NCBI RefSeq assembly: GCF_014646355.1
Contig: NZ_BMNH01000010.1
Location: 62,001 to 126,000, forward strand
Direction of reading: 5' to 3'
DNA from: Nonomuraea cavernae
GTDB lineage: Bacteria > Actinomycetota > Actinomycetes > Streptosporangiales > Streptosporangiaceae
DNA length: 64,000 bases
The notes below the pieces were generated by a model. The model saw only the letters and a program-made list of their open reading frames with translations. It did not search any database and was not told where the DNA came from. Below, piece by piece: positions 52,458 to 60,024 of the stretch (position 1 is the stretch's first letter; the number at the start of each line of letters is the position of its first letter). The translations under genes and the position numbers were made by a program.

Positions 52458-53990
52458 ATGCATCCGGGAGCCATCGCAGCAGTAACCCCAGACAAGCCCG
52501 CTGTGATCATGGCGGGCTCCGGCCAGGTCGTCACCTATCGCCAGCTCGACGAGGAATCGAACCGGCTGGCCCACCTGTTCCGAGCCTCGGGCCTACAGCC
52601 CGGTGACCATATCGCCTTCATGTTGCCCAACCACCCCCTGTTCCTGGCCATCGCCTGGGCGGCGCACCGCGCGGGGCTCTACTACACGGCGATCAGCTCA
52701 CGGCTGCAGACCGACGAGCTCGCCTACATCGTGAACAACTGCGGCGCCCAGGTGTTCATCTCCAGCGCGAGCCTGGCGGACGTCGCCGTCTCCATCACCT
52801 CCGCCACGCCGGGCGTCGGGCTGCGGCTGATGCTCGACGGCACCGCCGAGGGCTTCGAGTCGTACGAGGACGCGGTGGCCGACCGGCCCGTGACGCCGAT
52901 CGCCGACGAGTGCCAGGGCGCCGACATGCTCTACTCCTCGGGCACCACCGGTCAGCCCAAGGGCGTCAAACCGCCCCTGCCGCAGACCCCGATGTCCGAG
53001 CCGAACATGCTGCTCCAGCTCATCACGGGTCTGTTCGGGCCGACGGCCGACAGCGTCTACCTGTCGCCCGCGCCGCTCTACCACGCCGCGCCGCTGCGCT
53101 ACAGCATGGCGTTCCAGCGGATCGGCTCGACGGTCGTGGTGATGGAACGTTTCGATCCCGAGCAGTATCTGGAACTCGTCCAGAAGTACGGGGTCACGCA
53201 CTCGCAGCTGGTGCCGACCATGTTCATCAGGATGCTCAAGCTGCCCGAAGAAACCCGGAAGAAGTACGACCTCTCGTCGCTGCAGTGCGCCATCCACGCG
53301 GCCGCTCCCTGCCCGGTCCCGGTCAAGCAGCAGATGATGGAGTGGTGGGGCCCGATCGTCCACGAGTACTACGCGGGCACCGAGGGCAACGGCTTTCTCT
53401 ACGCCAGCCCGCAGGACTGGCTCGCGCACCCCGGCACCGTCGGCCGGTCGCTGTTCGGCACCGTGCACATCTGCGACGAGGAGGGCAACGACCTGCCTCC
53501 CGGCGAGCACGGCACGATCTACTTCGAGAGCGGCATCGTCTTCGAGTATCACGGCGACCCCGACAAGACCCGCTCGGTCCAGGACCCGAAGGGCCGGGGC
53601 TGGACGACGCTCGGCGACATCGGCTACCTGGACGCCGACGGTCTGCTCTACCTGACGGACCGCCGGTCGTACATGATCATCTCTGGCGGCGTGAACATCT
53701 ATCCCCAGGAGGCCGAGAACCTCCTGTCCATACACCCCAAGGTCGCCGACGTGGCGGTCATCGGCGTGCCGGACGAGGAGATGGGCGAGCAGGTCAAGGC
53801 CGTGGTGGAGCCGATGCCCGACGTCGAGGCCGGGCCCGAGCTGGAGGCCGAGCTGATCGCCTACTGCCGCGAGCGCCTGGCCCACTTCAAGTGCCCCAAG
53901 TCGGTCGACTTCCGCGACGAGCTGCCACGCCACCCGACGGGCAAGCTCTACAAGCGGCTGCTGCGCGACGAGTACTGGCCGGCCAAGTAG
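52458..53990 (+). CDS. Acyl-CoA synthetase (AMP-binding, FadD4-like)
   Basis: 510-residue ANL-superfamily ligase activating a carboxylic acid to its CoA ester. The P-loop LYSSGTTGQPKG is near residues 155-166; other motifs are YYAGTEGNGFLYASPQDWLA, the hinge motif WTTLGDIGYLDADGLLYLTD with RRSYMIISGGVNIYPQE, and the C-terminal Lys motif PRHPTGKLYKRLLRDEYW. It is of medium-chain/sterol side-chain type rather than FadD15 type. ATG at 52458 is leaderless with the palindrome above; a longer frame from 52407 lacks similarity. A hairpin terminator follows. Confidence 0.93.
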   Translation: MHPGAIAAVTPDKPAVIMAGSGQVVTYRQLDEESNRLAHLFRASGLQPGDHIAFMLPNHPLFLAIAWAAHRAGLYYTAISSRLQTDELAYIVNNCGAQVFISSASLADVAVSITSATPGVGLRLMLDGTAEGFESYEDAVADRPVTPIADECQGADMLYSSGTTGQPKGVKPPLPQTPMSEPNMLLQLITGLFGPTADSVYLSPAPLYHAAPLRYSMAFQRIGSTVVVMERFDPEQYLELVQKYGVTHSQLVPTMFIRMLKLPEETRKKYDLSSLQCAIHAAAPCPVPVKQQMMEWWGPIVHEYYAGTEGNGFLYASPQDWLAHPGTVGRSLFGTVHICDEEGNDLPPGEHGTIYFESGIVFEYHGDPDKTRSVQDPKGRGWTTLGDIGYLDADGLLYLTDRRSYMIISGGVNIYPQEAENLLSIHPKVADVAVIGVPDEEMGEQVKAVVEPMPDVEAGPELEAELIAYCRERLAHFKCPKSVDFRDELPRHPTGKLYKRLLRDEYWPAK

Positions 53991-54001
53991 CCGCCTCACA
54001 C

Positions 54002-54024
54002 CCCCCGGTCCACCGGGCCGGGGG
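54002..54024 (+). terminator. GC hairpin after the acyl-CoA synthetase gene
   Basis: CCCCCGG (54002-54008) pairs with CCGGGGG (54018-54024), 9-nt loop, 12 bp after the stop. Confidence 0.6.
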
Positions 54025-54254
54025 CTCGGGCCCCTGGACCTCACCGAGCTCAGGCGGAAGGCGCCCGAGGAGTCCGCCGGACGGGCCCGGGAAGCCAAGA
54101 GAGATTTCTCACGGCCCGGATCGGGCACGGAGGGTGCGTTCGACCAGCGGTGATAAAGCGTGCGTCAGGCTTCCCAGGAACCTTGGATCAGCGGCTTAAC
54201 GTGCACTTACACGCGTCTTGGCACTCTTGAGTCATCGGGACTTGAGGAGACGAG

Positions 54255-55481
54255 ATGAACGCGTACGAGCCTCGCGAGCAGGGCAACGGCGGCTGGAGCC
54301 AGTTCGGTGACACGCCGCCCTCCGCCGGGGGCTTCCCCCGGCGAGACACCGTCGTCATGCAGCAGCCTCCGCCCCCGCCGCCCCCGAGGAAGCCGGGCGT
54401 CTCCATGGGGCGCAAGGCCGTCGCCGGGCTGGCGCTGGCGGCCATGGCGATCGGCGGCGGCGCCGTGGGGGCCGTCGTCGCCACCTCGTTCCAGGATCCC
54501 ACTGTGGTCTCCGCGCCGAGCCCGGTGTTCAAGCAGGCCGGCAACCAGCTTTCCGTCGCCGAGGTCGCGCGGAAGGTGCAGCCGTCGGTCGTGATGATCC
54601 AGGGCAGCTCCGGTGAGGGCTCCGGCGTGGTGCTCTCGGACGACGGGCTCATCCTCACCAACAACCACGTCGTCGTGGGCGCCGGGCAGGGCGGCGGTCA
54701 GATGACCGTCAAGTTCAGCGACGGCAAGACGGCCAAGGCCTCGGTCGTGGGGACCGACCCGGCCACGGACCTCGCGGTCATCAGAGCGGAGGGCGTGTCG
54801 GGGCTGACCGCCGCGTCACTCGGCGACAGCGACCAGCTCAACGTCGGCGACGCCGTCCTGGCCATCGGCAGCCCGCTCGGCCTCGACGGGTCGGTCACCG
54901 CGGGCATCGTCAGCGCCCTTGACCGCACGCTCACCGTCGGCGGCGAGCAGGAGCAGCGGCAACTGCCGCCCGGGTGGGGCCAGAGCGGTGAGGTGAGCCA
55001 GCCCACCACGATCGGCGGCGCCATCCAGACGGACGCGGCGATCAACCCCGGCAACTCCGGTGGCGCCCTGGTCGACGCGGCGGGCAGGCTGATCGGGATC
55101 AACACGGCCATCGCCACGAGCGGCGGCAGCGGCAGCATCGGAGTGGGTTTCGCGATCCCCATCAACACCGCCAAGCAGGTGTCCGAGCAGCTCATCAGCA
55201 GCGGCAAGGTCAGTCACGCGTTTCTTGGGGTGAGTGTGACCGACGCCACCGGTGACGTGCCCGGCGCGCTCATCCGCCAGGTGACGGCCGGAAGCCCGGC
55301 GGAGAAGGCGGGTCTGAAGCAGGGCGACCTCATCACCAAGATCGGTGACAAGGCCGTCGATGCCGGGGACACGGTTGTGGGGCAGGTCAGAGGTTTCAAA
55401 GTGGGCCAACAGGTACAGATCACATATATGAGGGACGGTAAGACGAGTAACGTCACCGTCACCCTCGCAGAGAAGAAATAA
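54255..55481 (+). CDS. HtrA/DegP-type serine protease with PDZ domain
   Basis: 408-residue membrane-anchored S1C protease for extracytoplasmic quality control. Cytoplasmic N-terminus is Gly/Pro-rich with a polyproline run (residues ~35-45), one membrane helix (KAVAGLALAAMAIGGGAVGA) near residues 52-75, then a trypsin-like domain with triad His in ILTNNHVVVG, Asp in ATDLAVI and Ser in NPGNSGGAL, and a C-terminal PDZ domain (AFLGVSVTDATGDVPGALIR, then AGLKQGDLITKIGDKAV). ATG at 54255 has SD CTTGAGGAG. Similar to PepD-type proteins of actinobacteria. Confidence 0.95.
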   Translation: MNAYEPREQGNGGWSQFGDTPPSAGGFPRRDTVVMQQPPPPPPPRKPGVSMGRKAVAGLALAAMAIGGGAVGAVVATSFQDPTVVSAPSPVFKQAGNQLSVAEVARKVQPSVVMIQGSSGEGSGVVLSDDGLILTNNHVVVGAGQGGGQMTVKFSDGKTAKASVVGTDPATDLAVIRAEGVSGLTAASLGDSDQLNVGDAVLAIGSPLGLDGSVTAGIVSALDRTLTVGGEQEQRQLPPGWGQSGEVSQPTTIGGAIQTDAAINPGNSGGALVDAAGRLIGINTAIATSGGSGSIGVGFAIPINTAKQVSEQLISSGKVSHAFLGVSVTDATGDVPGALIRQVTAGSPAEKAGLKQGDLITKIGDKAVDAGDTVVGQVRGFKVGQQVQITYMRDGKTSNVTVTLAEKK

Positions 55482-55565
55482 CCGGACCCCCTCACGGACG
55501 GGTGTGCCGTCGAGATCGCTGCGGACTTGGCGGCACACCCCCCCGTTTCGAGAGACCGGGACGGC

Positions 55566-56306
55566 TCAGGCGAACCTGCGGCCCTCGTCACGCCGGTACG
55601 CCCAGACCGCCGCCACCCCCGCGGCCACCGTCCACACCGCGAGCATGACCAGACCGGCCGGGTCGGCGGCGGATCCGGTGGTGGCGCTCCAGACCAGCTC
55701 CACCGCGCCGCGGCTCGGCACGTACGGCGAGAGGGCCTGGACGAAGTCCGGCATGATCTGCGGCGGCAGGAACAGGCCGCCCAGGATGCACATGGGGAAG
55801 AACAGCAGCTGCGACACGGCGATCGCCGCCTTGGACGGCAGCGTGAAGCCGAGGAACAGCCCGATCAGCATGAACGGGACGGACCCGGCCAGCAGGGCGC
55901 CGATCCCCAGCAGCAGCCGGGGCCAGGTGATCGCCGCCTCGGTGAACAGGGCCGCGATGACCAGCACCGGGATCACCGCGACCGCCATGATCGCCATGCT
56001 GGTGAAGATCCGCCCGGCGAAGCGCGGCAGCGGACCGGCGGGCAGAGTGCGCAGGTAGTGGTTCCACGGCTGCTCGCGGTCCTGGGAGACCGTGATGCTC
56101 AGCCCGATCAGAGCGGCCGAGATGGCGCCGATCATCATCATCGACCCCGTCGCCCGGGTCGCGGCGACAGGGTCGGCGGCGGCGAACGGCACCACGAACG
56201 CCAGCATCGACGCGGCCGGGAAGAAGGCGCTCGCCACCCAGCTGATCGGGATCCGCATCTGCTCCAGCATCTGATAGCGGGTGTGGGTGAGGATCAGGCT
56301 AGACAT
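55566..56306 (-). CDS. ABC exporter permease (ABC-2 type)
   Basis: 246-residue ABC-2 permease with about six membrane segments (VASAFFPAASMLAFVVPFAA, MIGAISAALIGLSITVSQ, MAIMAVAVIPVLVIAALF, GIGALLAGSVPFMLIGLFLG, LLFFPMCILGGLFLP, LVMLAVWTVAAGVAAVWAYR). ATG at 56306 overlaps the stop of the partner ATPase by 8 bp. Part of a four-gene unit: membrane protein, winged-helix regulator, ATPase, permease. The substrate could be a drug, peptide or lipid. Confidence 0.9.
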   Translation of the reverse strand: MSSLILTHTRYQMLEQMRIPISWVASAFFPAASMLAFVVPFAAADPVAATRATGSMMMIGAISAALIGLSITVSQDREQPWNHYLRTLPAGPLPRFAGRIFTSMAIMAVAVIPVLVIAALFTEAAITWPRLLLGIGALLAGSVPFMLIGLFLGFTLPSKAAIAVSQLLFFPMCILGGLFLPPQIMPDFVQALSPYVPSRGAVELVWSATTGSAADPAGLVMLAVWTVAAGVAAVWAYRRDEGRRFA

Positions 56307-57225
56307 GCGTGCTCTCCTTCGACGTCGTTTCCTCTGAGGTCGTCTCCTTGGAGGTCGTCTCCTGCGAGGTGATGGCCAGGAAGGCCTCTTCGAGGGTGGT
56401 CGGCCTGATCTCCAGCCCGGAGAACGGCGTGCCGCTCCGCACCAGCTCGACGACCAGCCGGTCGGGGTCAGTGGTGACCAGGTGGGTGCGGCCGTCGGCG
56501 TGCTCGACGCCCAGCACGCCGGGCAGCTCGGGCAGGGTGCCTGCGACCAGTGAGACGCGCCGCACCCCCACCACGTCGCGCACCGCCTGGACGGTGTCGT
56601 CGGCCAGCACCCGGCCGTGGCCGACGACCACCACCCGCTGCGCGAGGGCCTCGATCTCCTCCAGGTAGTGGCTGGTGAGCAGGACGGTGCCGCCCTCCTC
56701 GTGGAACGATCTGACGCCATCCCAGAGCGTGCGCCGGGCCTCCACGTCGAGCCCGGTGGTCGGCTCGTCGAGGAAGACCATCTTCGGCCGGCCCGCGAAC
56801 GCCAGCGCCACCGCCAGCCGCCGCCTCTGCCCGCCGGACAGGCCGCCGACCTGCCGTTTGGCCAGGTCGCCCAGCCCGAAGCGGTCGAGCAACTCCGGTG
56901 TGGCGACCCGGTCGGGGAAGTGCGCGGAGACGAAGTCCACGATCTCGGCGACCCGCAGCACCTCGGGCAGGCCAGTCTCCTGCGGCGTGACGCCGACGTG
57001 CCGCCGAATCAGGGGATCGCGGGGGGAGCCGCCGAACAGCTCGACCGTGCCGGACGTCGGGCGGCGCAGGCCGACGAACAGGTTGATGAGGGTGGACTTG
57101 CCCGCCCCGTTGGGGCCGAGCAGGCCGACCAGCTCGCCCGCCCGGATGTCGAGTGACACCCGATCGAGCGCGACCACGTCACCGTAGCGACGGGTGACCT
57201 CCGCTGATCTGGCGAGAACGGCCAT
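56299..57225 (-). CDS. ABC exporter ATP-binding protein
   Basis: 308-residue ATPase of the drug/antibiotic exporter class. Walker A GPNGAGKST near residue 42, Q-loop GVTPQETGLPEVLRVAEIV, signature LSGGQRRRLAVALAFA, Walker B MVFLDEPTTGLD, H-loop LLTSHYLEEIE. The C-terminus consists of pentapeptide repeats ETTSK/ETTSE encoded by three 15-bp units at 56321-56365. The start ATG at 57225 shares its last base position with the stop of the regulator gene. It pairs with the downstream permease. Confidence 0.94.
   Translation of the reverse strand: MAVLARSAEVTRRYGDVVALDRVSLDIRAGELVGLLGPNGAGKSTLINLFVGLRRPTSGTVELFGGSPRDPLIRRHVGVTPQETGLPEVLRVAEIVDFVSAHFPDRVATPELLDRFGLGDLAKRQVGGLSGGQRRRLAVALAFAGRPKMVFLDEPTTGLDVEARRTLWDGVRSFHEEGGTVLLTSHYLEEIEALAQRVVVVGHGRVLADDTVQAVRDVVGVRRVSLVAGTLPELPGVLGVEHADGRTHLVTTDPDRLVVELVRSGTPFSGLEIRPTTLEEAFLAITSQETTSKETTSEETTSKESTHV
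56321..56365 (-). repeat. Three 15-bp repeats at the ABC ATPase C-terminus
   Basis: Units at 56321-56335, 56336-56350 and 56351-56365, each encoding a pentapeptide of the ETTSK/ETTSE type; in frame. Confidence 0.8.
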
Positions 57226-57545
57226 CAGTTTCCTCCAGCGGTGTCGAGCAGGGCGCGGATGGCCCTGGTGTAGTCGTCGAAGGCCAGCCGCCCGCGCTTG
57301 GTCAGCGACACGTACGTGACGGGGGTGCGGCCCTTGTGGGTCTTGGTGATCTGGACGTAGCCGGCGTCCTCGAGCTTGGTGAGGTGGACCGACAGGTTGC
57401 CCGCGGTCATGCCGAGCAGCTCCTTGAGTGCGGGGAAGGCCATCTCGTTGCCGTCGGCCAGCGTGTTGAGGGCGGACACCACCCGCAGCCTGGCCTGCGC
57501 GTGGATCACCGGATCCAGCTCCGGCAGCGACCCTTCGGCGGTCAC
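57225..57545 (-). CDS. Winged-helix transcriptional regulator
   Basis: 106-residue ArsR/MarR-like DNA-binding protein (HTH_27-type). The helix-turn-helix lies in FPALKELLGMTAGNLSVHLT followed by KLEDAGYVQITK, with the wing THKGRTPVTYVSLTKRGRLA. GTG at 57545 overlaps the membrane-protein stop by 4 bp. Such regulators typically repress an ABC exporter and membrane protein encoded in the same operon; the operator is probably the palindrome at 58188-58208. Confidence 0.9.
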   Translation of the reverse strand: MTAEGSLPELDPVIHAQARLRVVSALNTLADGNEMAFPALKELLGMTAGNLSVHLTKLEDAGYVQITKTHKGRTPVTYVSLTKRGRLAFDDYTRAIRALLDTAGGN

Positions 57546-58168
57546 GGGCGCCGCCGGAACCACAGACCGGCGGCGATGAACCCGCCCCCCAGCAGCACGG
57601 CGGTCAGCAACGCGTGCCATCCGGGGCCGAGCAGGACGCCGCTGGCGTCGACGGCCACCACCCAGGCGCCGACGAAGAACATCCGCCAGTCGAGCCAGAT
57701 CGCCCCGCCGGCCATGTAGAGGATCCCGACCACCAGCAGGGACGCGCCGGCCCAGACGAGCCCGGCTTCGGCCGGCGGCAGCATGGGGGAGATCCGGATC
57801 GCGATGACCGACATCAGCAGGAACCCGGCGAACCAGGTGTAGCCGTACATCGTGCCGCGGGCGGAGTTGTCGCCGCGGGTCTGCGCGCTCTGCTTCGTGA
57901 TCCCGTAGGCGGCCACGGCTCCGGCCACCAGCTGCGCGCCCATCAGCGTGGCCAGCGCCTGCGCCTCGGTGATCGGCGCGTACGGCGTGCCGTCGAGCCC
58001 GTAGTGCAGGAAGTACGCGGTGAAACCGATGGCCCAGGCGACGCCCCACGGCACGTACTGCAGCAGCGGGTTGCCTCTCAGCTGCCTGACGGTGTCGGCG
58101 CGTTGCCGTTCGATGAGCCGGAGCGTCTCCTCGGGGCTGGGGGCCCGCTCACTCTCGTCTACCATCGC
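57542..58168 (-). CDS. Membrane protein of the winged-helix/ABC operon
   Basis: 208 residues: an Arg/Glu-rich cytoplasmic N-terminus (EETLRLIERQRADTVRQLRG) and about six membrane helices (YVPWGVAWAIGFTAYFLHYG, ALATLMGAQLVAGAVAAYGI, WFAGFLLMSVIAIRISPMLP, LLVVGILYMAGGAIWLDW, LLTAVLLGGGFIAAGLWF). ATG at 58168 is chosen for its SD AGAGAGG; ATG at 58180 and TTG at 58186 are in frame. It is first in the operon, so its product may help sense or export the substrate. Function unknown. Confidence 0.82.
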   Translation of the reverse strand, partial: AMVDESERAPSPEETLRLIERQRADTVRQLRGNPLLQYVPWGVAWAIGFTAYFLHYGLDGTPYAPITEAQALATLMGAQLVAGAVAAYGITKQSAQTRGDNSARGTMYGYTWFAGFLLMSVIAIRISPMLPPAEAGLVWAGASLLVVGILYMAGGAIWLDWRMFFVGAWVVAVDASGVLLGPGWHALLTAVLLGGGFIAAGLWFRRRP

Positions 58169-58187
58169 AACCTCTCTCATCGTCAAA

Positions 58188-58208
58188 CTGGTTTGTACTT
58201 TAAACCAG
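58188..58208. promoter_or_regulatory. Operator-like palindrome of the winged-helix/ABC operon
   Basis: CTGGTTT (58188-58194) and AAACCAG (58202-58208) are perfect inverted arms with the 7-nt spacer GTACTTT; CAAAC/GTTTG at 58184-58195 is a second overlapping palindrome. It sits 20 bp upstream of the chosen start. Confidence 0.6.
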
Positions 58209-58259
58209 CTTGCGACGCCAACACAAGCCCTGATGGGCTCAGGTTGGGGGACCGGCCGC

Positions 58260-59942
58260 TCAGCGCCTGGTCAGGACCTCGGACTCCCACAGGTCGCGGT
58301 AGTAGCCCGGCTCGGTGACCAGCCGGTCGTGGGGGCCGCGCTGGATCACGCGGCCCTCCTCCAGCACGATGATCTCGTCCACCCGCTCCAGGCCGCTGAG
58401 CCGGTGGGTGACGAGCAGCGTGGTGCGGTCGTGGGTCGCGTCGAGCAGGTCGGCCATGAGGCCGTCGGCCGTCGTCTCGTCGAGCGCCTCGGCGGGCTCG
58501 TCGAGCAGCAGCACCGGCGGGTCGTAGAGCAGGGCCCGGGCGAGCGCCAGCCGCTGCAACTGGCCGCCGGACACGGTCCGGCCGTCCTCGCCGAGCTCGG
58601 TGTCCCACCCCGTGCGCTCGACCCAGTGCTCCAGCCGGGCCTCCCGCACGGCACGCGTCAGCCCCTCGTCGTCCGCGTCGGGCCCCGCCAGGCGCAGGTT
58701 GTCACGCAGCGTGGTCTGGAAGATGTACGGATCCTGGGTGAGACCGGTCATCAGGGTGCGGACGTCGTCGGAGGCCAGCTCGCGGATGTCGACGCCGTTG
58801 ACCCGGACGCTGCCCGACTCGGGCTCGGCCAGCCGCATCAGGGCCGCCAGCAGCGTGCTCTTGCCCGCTCCGCTCGGCCCCACGAGCGCGACGCGCCTGC
58901 CGGGGGTCAGGGTCAGCGACACCCCGTCGACGGCCGGCCGCCCCTGGGCGCCCGGATGGCGCACCACCAGGTCCTCGACCTCGACGGTGAGCGGCCCCGC
59001 CGGGACGGGGGCGGGGGAGGAGGGCTCGGTGACGGCGGGACTGGTGGAACGGACGTCCTTCAGCCGCCGCAGCGCCGCCGTGATGCCCGCCATGCGCTCG
59101 CCCGCCGCGGCCAGCGGCAGCACCGGCTCGAACGACACCAGCGCGGTGAGCGCGAGGACGGCCGTGGCCACGCTGCCCACTCCGGCGTCCTGGGCGAGCA
59201 GGACGATGGCCGCCACCGTGAGCCCCTGCGTGAGCGTGCCGCCCGCCAGGGCCAGGGCGTGCACCCGGGCCTGGCGGCGTTCGAGCGTGGCCAGCGCCGT
59301 GTCCGCGTGCCGCGCCTGGTCCAGGGCGCGGTCGCCGGCGCCGTAGGCGGCCAGGTCGGCGGAGCCGTGCACGAGGTCGGTCACGCGCCCGGCCAGCGCC
59401 GCCCGCGCCGGGGCGATCCTGGCCGACCAGCGGCGGGCCGCGGTGGCCGTGACGACAGGCAGCAGTACGCCCGCCACGACCAGCCCCGTGACCAGCGCCA
59501 GCGCGGAGACCGGCAGCACGAACAGCCCGAGGACCACGGCCGCCAGCGCCGTGAGCGCGGCCGCCGCGGCCGGCAGCAGGCACCGGACGAGCAGGTCCTG
59601 GACGGCTTCGGTGTCGTCGACCATCCGGCTCAGCAGGTCGGCGCCGCCGTGCCGGGGCCGCTGGGGCGGGATGAGCGACTCGTACAACTGCTCTCGGGTG
59701 CCGGCCTGGGCGCGCAGCGCCACGTCGTGGCCGGTGAGCCGCTCGGCGTAGCGGAAGACGCCCTTGCCGGTCGCGAACGCCCGGGTCGCCACGATCGCCA
59801 CGCTGAGCGCGGTCAGCGGCGGCTGCTCGGCGGCCCGCGTGATCAGCCACGCGGCGGCGGCGATCAGTCCGAGCCCGGCGAGGTCGGCCGCCGCGCCCGC
59901 GAGCACGGCCCAGCCGAGCCGGATCCCCATCCGCCGGTTCAC
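58260..59942 (-). CDS. cydC: Cytochrome bd assembly ABC exporter subunit CydC
   Basis: 560-residue fused membrane/ATPase half-transporter. It forms the CydDC heterodimer that exports cysteine/glutathione-type thiols or haem-related factors needed for cytochrome bd assembly. About six N-terminal helices (residues 5-300), then Walker A GPSGAGKST near residue 365, signature VSGGQLQRLALARAL, Walker B VLLLDEPAEALD. The N-terminal haem/thiol-related region has the CydC-like TRAAEQPPLTALSVAIVATR. Start at GTG 59942; last gene of cydABDC. Confidence 0.94.
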   Translation of the reverse strand: MNRRMGIRLGWAVLAGAAADLAGLGLIAAAAWLITRAAEQPPLTALSVAIVATRAFATGKGVFRYAERLTGHDVALRAQAGTREQLYESLIPPQRPRHGGADLLSRMVDDTEAVQDLLVRCLLPAAAAALTALAAVVLGLFVLPVSALALVTGLVVAGVLLPVVTATAARRWSARIAPARAALAGRVTDLVHGSADLAAYGAGDRALDQARHADTALATLERRQARVHALALAGGTLTQGLTVAAIVLLAQDAGVGSVATAVLALTALVSFEPVLPLAAAGERMAGITAALRRLKDVRSTSPAVTEPSSPAPVPAGPLTVEVEDLVVRHPGAQGRPAVDGVSLTLTPGRRVALVGPSGAGKSTLLAALMRLAEPESGSVRVNGVDIRELASDDVRTLMTGLTQDPYIFQTTLRDNLRLAGPDADDEGLTRAVREARLEHWVERTGWDTELGEDGRTVSGGQLQRLALARALLYDPPVLLLDEPAEALDETTADGLMADLLDATHDRTTLLVTHRLSGLERVDEIIVLEEGRVIQRGPHDRLVTEPGYYRDLWESEVLTRR

Positions 59943-60024
59943 GCGACCCTCCCCATGTCGCCCGCGTGCTCCGTCCGGTGGTGCGTCCTGGGCGGATCCG
60001 CCGTCTTCAGGCGTGGTGAGGACG

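Noticed and set aside
54028-54152. Coding-like stretch with GC-rich third positions ending at TGA 54150-54152
   Set aside because: No start codon in frame, no recognisable motif, and it crosses the terminator hairpin; probably composition.
54229-54253. CTTGAGT-N7-ACTTGAG before the HtrA-type gene, similar to a HAIR element
   Set aside because: The second half is in the wrong orientation (ACTTGAG instead of ACTCAAG) and overlaps the SD sequence; not a real inverted repeat.
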